A stretch of DNA of 64,000 nucleotides. Origin: a bacterium (GTDB lineage: Bacteria; Bacillota; Bacilli; Lactobacillales; Streptococcaceae). The notes below the pieces were generated by a model, which saw only the letters and a program-made list of their open reading frames with translations, had not been told where the DNA came from and did not search any database. How positions within the stretch are numbered: the stretch's first letter is position 1; each line of letters opens with the position of its first letter. The stretch covers positions 62,001 through 126,000 of the forward strand of contig CAJNCS010000003.1 of the NCBI GenBank assembly GCA_905221325.1, written 5' to 3'. A program made the position numbers and the translations under genes. Below, one piece after another: positions 49,079 to 60,747 of the stretch.

Positions 49079-49957
49079 ATGGCAGTATCTCTAAATGATA
49101 TTAAAACAAAAATCGCCTCAACTAAAAATACGAGTCAAATCACTAATGCTATGCAAATGGTGTCAGCGGCTAAGTTAGGCCGCTCTGAAGAAGCAGCGCG
49201 CAACTTCCAAGTTTATGCTCAGAAGGTCCGTAAACTTTTGACGGATATTTTGCATGGTAACGGATCTGGTGGTTCTACCAATCCGATGCTCATCAGTCGC
49301 CCAGTTAAGAAAACAGGCTATATCGTTATTACTTCAGACCGTGGCTTGGTTGGAGGTTATAATGCTTCCATCCTTAAAGCCGTTATGGAGTTGAAAGAAG
49401 AATACCATCCAAATGGTGATGACTTTGAAGTTATCTGTATTGGTGGTATGGGGGCTGATTTCTTTAAGGCTCGTGGTATTCAGCCAATCTATGAACTGCG
49501 GGGCTTGGCAGATCAACCTAGTTTTGATGAAGTTCGTAAAATTATTTCAAAGACGATTGAAATGTACCAAAATGAACTCTTTGATGAACTTTATGTCTGC
49601 TATAATCACCACGTTAATACGCTTACCAGCCAAATGCGTGTAGAACAAATGCTTCCGATTGTTGACTTGGATCCAAATGAAGCAGATGAAGAGTATAGCT
49701 TGACATTTGAGTTGGAAACAAGCCGAGAAGAAATTTTGGAGCAATTGTTGCCTCAGTATGCTGAAAGTATGATTTACGGGGCTATTATCGATGCCAAGAC
49801 AGCTGAGAATGCCGCTGGTATGACAGCTATGCAAACAGCGACCGATAATGCCAAAAAGGTCATTAATGATTTGACAATCCAGTATAACCGCGCTAGACAG
49901 GCGGCGATTACACAAGAAATTACAGAAATCGTAGCGGGGGCTAGTGCCTTAGAATAA
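49079..49957 (+). CDS. atpG: ATP synthase F1 subunit gamma
   Basis: 292-residue central rotor shaft. N-terminal helix '[30 protein letters not shown]' and C-terminal helix '[23 protein letters not shown]', which form the coiled coil, are both typical; '[12 protein letters not shown]' in the middle. Start ATG 49079 after GAGGTGTCAG. Confidence 0.97.
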   Translation: MAVSLNDIKTKIASTKNTSQITNAMQMVSAAKLGRSEEAARNFQVYAQKVRKLLTDILHGNGSGGSTNPMLISRPVKKTGYIVITSDRGLVGGYNASILKAVMELKEEYHPNGDDFEVICIGGMGADFFKARGIQPIYELRGLADQPSFDEVRKIISKTIEMYQNELFDELYVCYNHHVNTLTSQMRVEQMLPIVDLDPNEADEEYSLTFELETSREEILEQLLPQYAESMIYGAIIDAKTAENAAGMTAMQTATDNAKKVINDLTIQYNRARQAAITQEITEIVAGASALE

Positions 49958-50033
49958 GGCTTTAACCTGCTCGTATGAAAATGAACTTAGGACCTAGTTG
50001 AGCTAGGAACCGACAGTATCTTATATAGAATAG

Positions 50034-51449
<1,416 letters not shown>

Positions 51450-51459
51450 GAGGTGATCT

Positions 51460-51879
51460 ATGGCTCAGTTAACTGTCCAGATCGTGACACCAGATGGCCT
51501 CGTCTATGATCACCATGCCAGCTTTGTATCGGTACGAACTCTGGATGGTGAGATGGGGATCTTGCCACGACATGAAAATATGATTGCTGTTTTAGCGGTT
51601 GATGAAGTAAAGGTAAAACGAATCGATGATGATACTCATGTGAACTGGATTGCAGTGAACGGAGGAATTATCGAGATTGCTAATGATATCATTACCATTG
51701 TAGCAGACTCAGCAGAGCGTGCTCGTGATATTGATATCAGTCGGGCAGAACGTGCGAAACTTCGCGCTGAACGAGAAATCGAAGAAGCCCATGACAAGCA
51801 CTTGATTGACCAAGAACGTCGCGCAAAAATCGCATTGCAACGTGCTATCAACCGTATCAATGTCGGAAATAAACTATAA
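51460..51879 (+). CDS. atpC: ATP synthase F1 subunit epsilon
   Basis: 139 residues: N-terminal beta sandwich ('[22 protein letters not shown]') and C-terminal helical pair ('[16 protein letters not shown]') that regulates ATP hydrolysis. AGAGGTGATCT precedes the ATG; 10 nt after atpD. Last gene of the operon. Confidence 0.96.
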   Translation: MAQLTVQIVTPDGLVYDHHASFVSVRTLDGEMGILPRHENMIAVLAVDEVKVKRIDDDTHVNWIAVNGGIIEIANDIITIVADSAERARDIDISRAERAKLRAEREIEEAHDKHLIDQERRAKIALQRAINRINVGNKL

Positions 51880-51881
51880 CC

Positions 51882-51916
51882 AAAAAATGAACTTGAAACT
51901 CAAGTTCATTTTTTTA
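51882..51916. terminator. Bidirectional terminator between atpC and the lactonase-fold gene
   Basis: AAAAAATGAACTTG / CAAGTTCATTTTTT hairpin with a short loop; reads as a terminator on both strands and touches the stop codon of the minus-strand gene. Confidence 0.88.
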
Positions 51917-52927
51917 ATGTGGGAAGTTGATGCAAACTGCTTCAGGAACATGGAAGTCGTTAGAAAGCTCTGCAAGACGACCACTTTTAGGATTGCGCTT
52001 AAAGACGGTTGCGTTATCAGAATCTTGATGAACAGCAATGAGAAACTCTTGATCAGGAGTTAGGTCGAAATCACGTGGATTTTGTCCATGTGTTGGTACG
52101 ATTTCTAATAATTCCAGACTGCCATCAGCGAGGATTGTATAGACGGCAATGGAATCATGGCCTCGATTGGATGCATAGAGGTATTTACCATCTTTTGAGA
52201 GACGAATGGCAGCAGTAGCATTGAAATCTTCGTATCTATCTGGTAAGGTTGAAATAACTTGCATGCGTTCAAATTCACCAACACCATCGTAAATCAAGAC
52301 TTCAATGGTACTATTTAGTTCGCAGATGAGATAGGCAATCTTATAATGATGATGGAAAACGATGTGGCGAGCACCTGCTCCAGGCTGGCTGTGATAAGTG
52401 TGGAGCTTACTTAGTTTTCCTTCTGGACTAACATCGTAGGTCGTTACTTCATCCGTACCTAGATCACATGTGACGAGATACTGGTCAGGTGTTAGATCCG
52501 TAAAGTGTACATGTGGGGAAGTTTGGTTTTCATGAGGACCGTGTCCACTATGCTGATCTAGATCTGTTTGGATGAGGCTACCATCCGTTTGACGTTTATA
52601 AACCAGAACTTGACCTTTATGATAGTTGGCCCCATAAACGAGACTACGTTTTTCATCCACTGCCACATAACAATGGGGAGCGCCTTCTTCAACCACATGA
52701 TTTAACAAAGTACCATCGGTCTTGTAAGCAGCGATTCCACCCAAGCCATCCTGACTTCCTACGGTGTATAAATGTTGTTGTTGGTCAAAGGCAAGGTAGG
52801 TCGGACTTGGTTCAGCAGCAAAGAGTTCAAGATTTGCAAGCTGGCCTGTCTCTGTATCAAAATCTGCCTTGTAAATCCCTTTAGATAAGCGACGAGTATA
52901 AGTTCCAAAATAAACAGTTTCTTTCAT
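51914..52927 (-). CDS. Lactonase-family beta-propeller protein (6-phosphogluconolactonase-like)
   Basis: 337 residues from the ATG at 52927 (AAGAGGT on the minus strand at 52934-52940; a start two codons earlier is possible). Seven-bladed propeller of the Lactonase (PF10282-type) family: 'VYFGTYTRRLSKGIY' opening, repeated blades such as 'GAPHCYVAVDEKRSLVYGANY', 'HSGHGPHENQTSPHVHF', 'GAGARHIVFHHHYKIAYLICE', and 'YLYASNRGHDSIAVY'. The histidine/asparagine-rich loop is typical. E. coli YbhE/Pgl is the characterised relative; whether this one serves the pentose phosphate pathway is inference. Confidence 0.85.
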   Translation of the reverse strand: MKETVYFGTYTRRLSKGIYKADFDTETGQLANLELFAAEPSPTYLAFDQQQHLYTVGSQDGLGGIAAYKTDGTLLNHVVEEGAPHCYVAVDEKRSLVYGANYHKGQVLVYKRQTDGSLIQTDLDQHSGHGPHENQTSPHVHFTDLTPDQYLVTCDLGTDEVTTYDVSPEGKLSKLHTYHSQPGAGARHIVFHHHYKIAYLICELNSTIEVLIYDGVGEFERMQVISTLPDRYEDFNATAAIRLSKDGKYLYASNRGHDSIAVYTILADGSLELLEIVPTHGQNPRDFDLTPDQEFLIAVHQDSDNATVFKRNPKSGRLAELSNDFHVPEAVCINFPH

Positions 52928-53035
52928 GTCCATACCTCTTAATAATGATAAGTTCATTATACCACAAAATGACAGTCAGGAAGTGTTCGTTTAATCTATG
53001 TAAGCACTTTAATAAGAGTTATTTTAAATTAAAAA

Positions 53036-53044
53036 TGGTATAAT
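53036..53044 (+). promoter_or_regulatory. Extended -10 promoter before the second AI-2E family gene
   Basis: TGGTATAAT, 26 nt before the ATG. Confidence 0.75.
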
Positions 53045-53070
53045 GAGAGAATGACAGAAAGGATGTATTT

Positions 53071-54237
53071 ATGGAACATAAAGAGAAACATTTTAGCCTA
53101 TCTTGGTTTTTCAAGTGGTTTTTAGATAATAAAGCTATCACTGTATTTTTAGTAACCTTGTTACTGGGGCTAAACATTTTTATTCTAAATAAGATTAGTT
53201 TTATCTTTTTACCTGTTTTGGATTTTTTAGGGGTTGTCATGTTGCCAGTTATTTTATCTGGTTTACTTTATTACCTCCTCAATCCGATTGTTGACTGGAT
53301 GGAGAAACACAAGATCAATCGCGTTCTTGCTATCAGTATAGTTTTTGTCATTATTGGACTTTTTATCATTTGGGGTCTGGCAGTCGCAATTCCTAATCTG
53401 CAACGCCAAGTCTTAAATTTTGCGAAGAATGTGCCGACTTATCTTAAGGATGCTGATATGGTTATCAATGACCTTGTAACCAAACGCTTGCCAGATGATT
53501 TTAGACCTCAGTTGGAGCAGGTTCTTGCAAATGTTTCTACAGAAGCAACGATATGGGCCAGCAAAATCTCTTCTCAAGCCGTTAACTGGGTTAGCGCCTT
53601 TATCAGTAGCGTTTCCCAGGTCATTGTAGCGGTTATTATTGTGCCCTTCATGCTCTTTTATCTTTTGAGAGATGGAAAAGGCTTGCGGGATTACTTAACT
53701 AAATTCATCCCAAACAAGTTAAAAGAACCTGTCGGGCAAGTTTTGTCAGATGTTAATAAACAGTTATCCAACTACGTTAGAGGGCAGGTTACAGTTGCTA
53801 TTATCGTAGCGATTATGTTTATTATCTTCTTTAAGATTATTGGTCTCAGATATGCTGTGACTCTTGGTATTACCGCTGGTATTCTCAATCTAGTACCTTA
53901 CCTGGGTAGTTTTCTAGCGATGTTGCCTGCTTTGGTTTTGGGCTTAATAGCGGGGCCTGTCATGCTTTTAAAAGTGATTATTGTCTTTATTGTTGAACAA
54001 ACGATTGAAGGTCGCTTCGTTTCTCCGCTTATTTTAGGTAGTCAGCTAAACATCCATCCAATCAATGTCCTCTTTGTTCTCCTAACTTCAGGGTCTATGT
54101 TTGGTATTTGGGGAGTCTTGCTGGGAATCCCAGTCTATGCCTCTGCCAAGGTCGTTATCTCAGCTATCTTTAACTGGTATAAGAAAGTCAGCGGTTTGTA
54201 TGAAGAAGAAGGGGAGGAAATCAAGAGTGAACAATAG
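53071..54237 (+). CDS. AI-2E family (UPF0118) transporter, copy 2
   Basis: 388-residue polytopic membrane protein, a diverged paralogue of the gene at 31462 with the same blocks: 'LDFLGVVMLPVILSGLLYYLLNPI', 'LSNYVRGQVTVAIIVAIMFI', 'LNLVPYLGSFLAMLPALV', 'HPINVLFVLLTSGSMFGIWGVLLGIPVYA' (in pieces), plus a short acidic C-terminal tail. Substrate unknown. AAAGGATG precedes the ATG. Its last 11 nt overlap the start of the TPR gene, so the two are translationally linked. Confidence 0.88.
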   Translation: MEHKEKHFSLSWFFKWFLDNKAITVFLVTLLLGLNIFILNKISFIFLPVLDFLGVVMLPVILSGLLYYLLNPIVDWMEKHKINRVLAISIVFVIIGLFIIWGLAVAIPNLQRQVLNFAKNVPTYLKDADMVINDLVTKRLPDDFRPQLEQVLANVSTEATIWASKISSQAVNWVSAFISSVSQVIVAVIIVPFMLFYLLRDGKGLRDYLTKFIPNKLKEPVGQVLSDVNKQLSNYVRGQVTVAIIVAIMFIIFFKIIGLRYAVTLGITAGILNLVPYLGSFLAMLPALVLGLIAGPVMLLKVIIVFIVEQTIEGRFVSPLILGSQLNIHPINVLFVLLTSGSMFGIWGVLLGIPVYASAKVVISAIFNWYKKVSGLYEEEGEEIKSEQ

Positions 54238-55456
54238 TCAACGCATGCTCCAGGCTTTGGATGACCAAGATTTAACCAAAGCGGATAAGTATTTTCACAA
54301 AGCCCTCGAAACAGATTCGACTGAAGTTCTCTACGAACTAGCAAACTATCTTGAGGGAATTGGCTTTTATCCTCAAGCAAAAGAAATTTACCAAAATATC
54401 GTTACAGAATTTCCAGAAGTGAATCTGAACTTAGCTAGCATTGCTAGCGAGGATGGCAATGTTGAGGAAGCCTTTGCCTATCTAGAGGAAATCACACCTA
54501 AAAGCGACTGGTATGTATCGGCTTTGGCCTTGAAGGCTGATCTCTATCAGTTGGAAGGATTGACAGATGTAGCACGTGAAAAGTTACTGGAAGCCTTAAA
54601 TTACTCAGATGACGCTTTATTAGTTTTCGGTTTGGCTGAGTTGGATAGTGAGTTAGGAAATTATCAGGAAGCTATTCAGGGCTATGCTCAATTAGACAAT
54701 CGCTCCATCTATGAGCAAACGGGTGTCTCAACCTACCAACGAATTGGCTACTCTTATGCCCAGTTAGGCAAGTTTGAAGCTGCTACAGAATTCTTAGAAA
54801 AAGCTTTAGAACTAGAATACGATGACCAAACTGCCTTTGAACTGGCTAGTCTTTACTTTGACCAAGAAGAGTATCAAAAATCAGCTCTCTACTTTAAGCA
54901 GATTGATACCATTTCGCCAGATTTTGAGGGATATGAGTATGGTTATAGTCAATCCTTGCACAAGGAACATCAGATAGAAGAAGCTCTCCGTATCGTTAAA
55001 CAGGGTTTGGAGAAAAATCCATTTGAAACTCGTCTCTTACTAGCTGCTTCTCAGTTCTCGTATGAATTACATGATCCTAGCGGTGCGGAGGACTTTCTCC
55101 TTACTGCAAAAGAAGATGCAGAGGATACAGAAGAAATATTCCTTCGCCTTGCAACCATTTATATGGAACAAGAGCGGTTTGAGGACATTATAGCTCTCCA
55201 AAGTCAAGAACCTGAAAACGTCTTGACCAAGTGGATGATTGCACGCTCTTACCAGGAAATCGAGGATTTAGATAAGGCATATGAGCTCTATCAAGAACTG
55301 TCATCTGACCTTAAGGACAATCCAGAGTTTCTGGAGCAATATACTTATCTCTTGCGTGAATTGGGGTATTTTGAAGAAGCCAAGACTCAAGCAGAGGCAT
55401 ATTTAAAACTGATTCCAGATGATGTTCAGATGCAAGAACTGCTAGTAACACTTTAA
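54227..55456 (+). CDS. Tetratricopeptide-repeat protein
   Basis: 409 residues from GTG 54227, chosen because GGGGAGG (54211-54217) is well spaced and the reading begins 'NNSQRMLQALDDQDL', as in streptococcal homologues; the longer upstream frame lies inside the transporter gene. At least eight TPR-like helical pairs cover the whole length ('LYELANYLEGIGFYPQAKEIY', 'TYQRIGYSYAQLGKFEAATEFLEKALEL', 'LATIYMEQERFEDIIAL' in pieces). No signal peptide. Acts presumably as a cytoplasmic scaffold; partner unknown. Coupled to the AI-2E family gene by an 11-nt overlap. Confidence 0.88.
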   Translation: MNNSQRMLQALDDQDLTKADKYFHKALETDSTEVLYELANYLEGIGFYPQAKEIYQNIVTEFPEVNLNLASIASEDGNVEEAFAYLEEITPKSDWYVSALALKADLYQLEGLTDVAREKLLEALNYSDDALLVFGLAELDSELGNYQEAIQGYAQLDNRSIYEQTGVSTYQRIGYSYAQLGKFEAATEFLEKALELEYDDQTAFELASLYFDQEEYQKSALYFKQIDTISPDFEGYEYGYSQSLHKEHQIEEALRIVKQGLEKNPFETRLLLAASQFSYELHDPSGAEDFLLTAKEDAEDTEEIFLRLATIYMEQERFEDIIALQSQEPENVLTKWMIARSYQEIEDLDKAYELYQELSSDLKDNPEFLEQYTYLLRELGYFEEAKTQAEAYLKLIPDDVQMQELLVTL

Positions 55457-55476
55457 AAATATCCTATAAATAAAGC

Positions 55477-55515
55477 AAAACTGTATCTAGTCATTTTGAT
55501 GGATACGGTTTTTTA
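55477..55515 (+). terminator. Intrinsic terminator after the TPR gene
   Basis: AAAACTGTATC / GATACGGTTTT stem (one G-U) with a long loop, then T-rich. Confidence 0.75.
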
Positions 55516-55551
55516 TTTTCAAAAAGAAACAGAATTTTTTTACAATAACCC

Positions 55552-55579
55552 TTGCTAAATTGTTTATTTATGCTATAAT
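55552..55579 (+). promoter_or_regulatory. Promoter for the polar amino-acid ABC operon
   Basis: TTGCTA (55552-55557), 16-nt spacer, TGC-TATAAT (hexamer 55574-55579, extended -10). Confidence 0.7.
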
Positions 55580-55607
55580 AGGAACAATTATTTTTAGGAG
55601 GTGCAGT

Positions 55608-56249
55608 ATGTCTTATTTGTTTGAGATATTACCGAGTTTATTGAGCGGTGCAAGCATGACTTTACAGGTTTTTGTACTGGTCTTGATTTTTTCTATTCCC
55701 TTGGGCGTTTTGATTGCCTTTGCCTTGCAAGTCCATTGGAAACTCCTCCATTATCTGATCAACATTTATATCTGGATCATGCGGGGAACACCCTTGCTCT
55801 TGCAATTGATCTTTATCTATTATGTGCTCCCAAATATTGGGATTCGTTTGGATCGCCTTCCTGCGGCTATTATTGCCTTTGTTTTGAATTATGCGGCTTA
55901 CTTTGCTGAAATCTTCCGTGGGGGGATTGATACTATTCCTAAGGGGCAATATGAGGCTGCTAAGGTCTTGAAGTTTAGCCCTTTTGCCACAGTGCGCTAT
56001 ATTATCTTACCACAGGTGACCAAAATAGTTCTTCCTAGTGTATTTAATGAAGTCATGAGTTTGGTCAAGGATACTTCTTTGGTCTATGCCTTAGGTATTT
56101 CAGATTTGATTTTGGCTAGTCGTACAGCAGCCAACCGTGATGCTAGTCTGATTCCTATGTTCTTGGCAGGAGCAATTTACTTGATTTTGATTGGTATTGT
56201 GACTATCCTTGCCAAAAAAGTTGAGAAGAAGTACAGTTACTATAGATAG
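55608..56249 (+). CDS. Polar amino-acid ABC transporter, permease
   Basis: 213 residues from ATG 55608, set by AGGAGGT at 55596-55602; the longer in-frame TTG start would lie ahead of the promoter -10. HisM/GlnP-type permease with membrane helices and the EAA loop 'EAAKVLKFSPFATVRYIILPQ' (about 120-140, ATPase contact). First gene of a permease-ATPase-binding protein operon with 9- and 8-nt gaps. Confidence 0.92.
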   Translation: MSYLFEILPSLLSGASMTLQVFVLVLIFSIPLGVLIAFALQVHWKLLHYLINIYIWIMRGTPLLLQLIFIYYVLPNIGIRLDRLPAAIIAFVLNYAAYFAEIFRGGIDTIPKGQYEAAKVLKFSPFATVRYIILPQVTKIVLPSVFNEVMSLVKDTSLVYALGISDLILASRTAANRDASLIPMFLAGAIYLILIGIVTILAKKVEKKYSYYR

Positions 56250-56258
56250 GAGGTTGCC

Positions 56259-56888
56259 ATGTTAGAATTACGAAACATCAACAAGGCCTTTGGTGGCAAA
56301 CAAATCTTAACTAATTTCAGCCTATCAATTCCTGAAAAGCAAATCCTGGCAATCGTAGGTCCATCAGGAGGCGGAAAAACAACCTTATTACGTATGTTAG
56401 CTGGATTGGAAACAATCGATTCAGGGGAAATTTACTATAACGGTGAATCTCTAGCTTTAGACGAACTAGAAAAGCGCAACCTACTAGGATTTGTCTTCCA
56501 AGATTTTCAACTTTTCCCTCATTTATCAGTTTTAGACAATTTGACCTTATCGCCTGTGAAAACTATGGGAATGAAGCAGGAAGAGGCTGAGAAGAAGGCG
56601 CGTGGACTCTTGGAACAGTTAGGACTAGCAGGGCACGTAGATGCTTATCCCTTCTCACTATCAGGTGGGCAAAAGCAGCGGGTGGCTTTGGCGCGTGCTA
56701 TGATGATTGACCCAGAAATCATTGGTTACGATGAACCAACTTCTGCCTTGGATCCAGAATTACGCTTGGAAGTGGAAAAACTGATTTTGCAAAATAGGGA
56801 ACTTGGGATGACGCAAATTGTGGTTACCCACGATTTACAATTCGCTGAAAATATTGCAGATGTATTATTAAAAGTAGAGCCTAAATAG
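56259..56888 (+). CDS. Polar amino-acid ABC transporter, ATP-binding protein
   Basis: 209-residue GlnQ-type ATPase, somewhat shorter than the usual 240. Walker A GPSGGGKT (34-41), Q-loop 'GFVFQDFQLFPHLSVLDNL', signature LSGGQKQR, Walker B 'IGYDEPTSALDPE', H-loop 'VVTHDL'. AGGAGGTTGCC precedes the ATG, between the permease and binding-protein genes. Confidence 0.94.
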   Translation: MLELRNINKAFGGKQILTNFSLSIPEKQILAIVGPSGGGKTTLLRMLAGLETIDSGEIYYNGESLALDELEKRNLLGFVFQDFQLFPHLSVLDNLTLSPVKTMGMKQEEAEKKARGLLEQLGLAGHVDAYPFSLSGGQKQRVALARAMMIDPEIIGYDEPTSALDPELRLEVEKLILQNRELGMTQIVVTHDLQFAENIADVLLKVEPK

Positions 56889-56896
56889 GAGGAAAA

Positions 56897-57736
56897 ATGA
56901 TGAAAAAATTGATGCTTGTATTAGTCAGTCTAATGACTGCTTTGTTCTTAGTAGCTTGTGGGAAAAATTCTAGTGAAACTAGTGGAGATAATTGGTCTAA
57001 GTACGAGTCTAACAAGTCTATTACTATTGGCTTTGATAGTACTTTTGTTCCAATGGGATTTGCTCAGAAAGATGGTTCCTATGCAGGATTTGATATTGAT
57101 TTAGCTACAGCTGTTTTTGAAAAATACGGAATTACGGTAAATTGGCAACCGATTGATTGGGATTTGAAAGAAGCTGAATTGACAAAAGGAACGATTGATC
57201 TGATTTGGAATGGCTATTCCGCTACAGACGAACGTCGTGAAAAGGTAGCATTCAGTAACTCATATATGAAGAATGAGCAGGTATTGGTTACTAAGAAATC
57301 GTCAGGTATCACGACTGCAAAAGATATGACTGGAAAGATTTTGGGAGCTCAAGCTGGTTCATCTGGTTATGCGGACTTTGAAGGAAAGCCAGCGATTTTG
57401 AAGGATATTGTCGCTAATAATGAAGCGAATCAATACCAAACCTTTAATGAAGCCTTGATTGATTTGAAAAACGATCGAATTGACGGCCTATTGATTGATC
57501 GTGTCTATGCAAACTATTATTTAGAAGCAGAAGGCGTTTTAAACGATTATAATGTCTTTACAGTTGGACTAGAAACAGAAGCTTTTGCAGTTGGAGCACG
57601 TAAGGAAGATACAACTCTGGTTAATAAGATAAATGAAGGATTTTCTAGTCTTTACAAGGATGGTAAGTTCCAAGAAATTAGTCAAAAATGGTTTGGAGAA
57701 GATGTAGCAACCAAAGAAGTACAAGAAGGACAGTGA
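56897..57736 (+). CDS. Polar amino-acid ABC transporter, binding lipoprotein
   Basis: 279 residues. Type II signal peptide with lipobox 'LVACG' (lipidated C21); then SBP_bac_3 fold: 'ITIGFDSTFVPMGFAQKDGSYAGFDIDLA' in pieces (about 45-70), 'DLIWNGYSATDERREKVAFS' (ligand-site Arg), 'LGAQAGSSGY', 'GLLIDRVYA'. The gene order matches the pneumococcal aatB locus (from memory); the amino acid carried cannot be fixed from residues. Either of two adjacent ATG codons (56897, 56900) may start it; AGGAGG lies just upstream. Confidence 0.92.
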   Translation: MMKKLMLVLVSLMTALFLVACGKNSSETSGDNWSKYESNKSITIGFDSTFVPMGFAQKDGSYAGFDIDLATAVFEKYGITVNWQPIDWDLKEAELTKGTIDLIWNGYSATDERREKVAFSNSYMKNEQVLVTKKSSGITTAKDMTGKILGAQAGSSGYADFEGKPAILKDIVANNEANQYQTFNEALIDLKNDRIDGLLIDRVYANYYLEAEGVLNDYNVFTVGLETEAFAVGARKEDTTLVNKINEGFSSLYKDGKFQEISQKWFGEDVATKEVQEGQ

Positions 57737-57752
57737 GATAAAATAGTGGATG

Positions 57753-57788
57753 AGACTGCGTTTTGATTAGCAAAACGTAGTCTTTTTA
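57753..57788 (+). terminator. Intrinsic terminator after the amino-acid ABC operon
   Basis: AGACTGCGTTTTG / CAAAACGTAGTCT stem (one G-U), 5-nt loop, T-run. From here to 57977 I see only AT-rich sequence with no feature I can support. Confidence 0.9.
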
Positions 57789-57977
57789 TCAATTGGGAAA
57801 GCGCATGATAGCCATTTAATATAGCGGATTAAATCTGGAATAGTATACTGTGACTTCTAAAACATTGCTAGAAATTGATTTGACTTTTCCAATTAATTTG
57901 TTCAGATTTTATTTCATTTCACTATATTCTGGAAAGATTTTCTAAATTTTTTCCTCAAATTGAGTCTCTTTTCTTAT

Positions 57978-58004
57978 CAAAAAAACCTCTGGCAAAACCA
58001 GAGG
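57978..58004 (-). terminator. Intrinsic terminator after lysS (minus strand)
   Basis: CCTCTGG / CCAGAGG stem with a CAAAA loop; the A-run at 57979-57985 reads as Ts on the minus strand. Confidence 0.88.
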
Positions 58005-58012
58005 ATAAGAGT

Positions 58013-59512
<1,500 letters not shown>

Positions 59513-59607
59513 CTAATTTTACTCAAAATTGAATACGATGAGTCATTTTTTACGATACTCCCATTTTATCATAAATAGTCAAGAAATTCACGGATATTCT
59601 TTGAAAA

Positions 59608-59639
59608 CTAAAAAGAACTTGACCATTGGGATCAAGTTC
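59608..59639 (-). terminator. Intrinsic terminator after the histidine phosphatase gene (minus strand)
   Basis: GAACTTGA / TCAAGTTC stem, 9-nt loop; A-run to the left reads as Ts on the minus strand. Confidence 0.8.
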
Positions 59640-59641
59640 GA

Positions 59642-60265
59642 TTATTTTTCTTGATAGGAAGTGTCATTCCATCTTTCCAGAGTGAAGGTTTCAAAATCCT
59701 CGGTTTCTAAAACTGTCAGACTAGCATTTGCTAAACCACCTTCTTTGCGAAGATGAGCCTCTTTATAGCCTAGAAGAGTACGTAGGCTAGCAGTGAGATT
59801 TGCACCATGACCGACGATTAGAATGTTTTCAGCCGGACTTCCTTTCAGAGATTTGATAAATTGAATAGTACGCTGAGTCGTAGAGTAGAGGGATTCTGCT
59901 TCAAACATCTTCGTATCAAACTGAGCGAGATTAGAGCGAAAGGCCTTGATTTGTTGTGGATAGATGGCATTGAGCGTTGCGATTTTCAAACCTTCAAGTT
60001 TGCCAAGTTGCCATTCGCGTAGGTCAGGAATGCTCTCTAAAGGACAGGGGGTCTGGAGTTGGCTTTGGATAATCTCAGCAGACTTAATCGCTCTAGGTAA
60101 ATCACTTGAATAAATCGTATCAAAAGGTATTTCCTTGAGATACTGACCGAGTCGCTTTAGTGTGTCAATGGACTCTGGAAGAAGGGGAGAGTCACCACTA
60201 GCACCTTGAAAACGTCCTTCAAGATTCCATAGGGTGCGGCCATGACGGACAAAATAGAGTTTCAT
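59642..60265 (-). CDS. Histidine phosphatase (phosphoglycerate mutase-like)
   Basis: 207 residues. Phosphohistidine motif RHG in 'LYFVRHGRTLWNLEGRFQG' at the start, 'IYSSDLPRAIKSAEII', second catalytic His in 'ILIVGHGANLTASLRTLL'. GpmB/PhoE-like branch; substrate not readable. The ATG at 60265 overlaps the upstream stop (TGATG); a GTG one codon earlier fits the GGAGG spacing better, so the start is uncertain by one codon. Cotranscribed with the YbaK-type gene. Confidence 0.87.
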   Translation of the reverse strand: MKLYFVRHGRTLWNLEGRFQGASGDSPLLPESIDTLKRLGQYLKEIPFDTIYSSDLPRAIKSAEIIQSQLQTPCPLESIPDLREWQLGKLEGLKIATLNAIYPQQIKAFRSNLAQFDTKMFEAESLYSTTQRTIQFIKSLKGSPAENILIVGHGANLTASLRTLLGYKEAHLRKEGGLANASLTVLETEDFETFTLERWNDTSYQEK

Positions 60266-60747
60266 CACTTGTTTTCCTCCAAGATATCTGCAAAATCTGC
60301 TTTTACAAAGCTAGCCAAGTCTTGAGGTCGGATGATGATACTGTGCCCGACTTCTCCAGCAGAGACGATCATTTGGTCTAAATCCAAAGCAGTCTGATCA
60401 ATAAAAATGGGATAATTGTGTTTTTGGCGAATACCGACAGGGTTGTTAGCTCCATGAATATAGCCTGTCGTTTTTTCCAAGTCCTTCTGTGGAATCATGC
60501 TCACTTTTTTATTGCCAGAAACCTTTGCTAGTTTTTTCTCGGCGAGGTGTTCCGTTATGGGAAGGATTCCGATAATCGGCCCCGTTTTGTCCCCTAATAA
60601 AGCCAAGGTTTTAAAGATATGTGTTCGATCATACTCTGAAGGAAGTTCACCCTCAAGCGCATTGATTTGAATCCTTGTGTGCTCAATCCCTGCTTTGGTC
60701 AAGATCTGCTCGACCAAGGTTTTTTTAATCTTAACTTTCTTTGCCAT
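60265..60747 (-). CDS. YbaK/EbsC-family aminoacyl-tRNA deacylase
   Basis: 160 residues, YbaK fold: conserved Lys in 'SGNKKVSMI' region, 'GYIHGANNPVGIRQKHNYPIFID' (split) and 'IIVSAGEVGHSI'-like 'MIVSAGEVGHSIII' near 130-143. Family members hydrolyse Cys-tRNA(Pro) or similar mischarged tRNAs. Its start overlaps the DUF368 stop by 1 nt and its stop overlaps the phosphatase start: a tightly packed minus-strand operon. Confidence 0.88.
   Translation of the reverse strand: MAKKVKIKKTLVEQILTKAGIEHTRIQINALEGELPSEYDRTHIFKTLALLGDKTGPIIGILPITEHLAEKKLAKVSGNKKVSMIPQKDLEKTTGYIHGANNPVGIRQKHNYPIFIDQTALDLDQMIVSAGEVGHSIIIRPQDLASFVKADFADILEENK

Noticed and set aside
49993..50007. Hairpin CCTAG/CTAGG between atpG and atpD
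   Set aside because: Only 5 bp, no T-run; too weak to call a terminator or processing site, although this is the longest gap in the operon.
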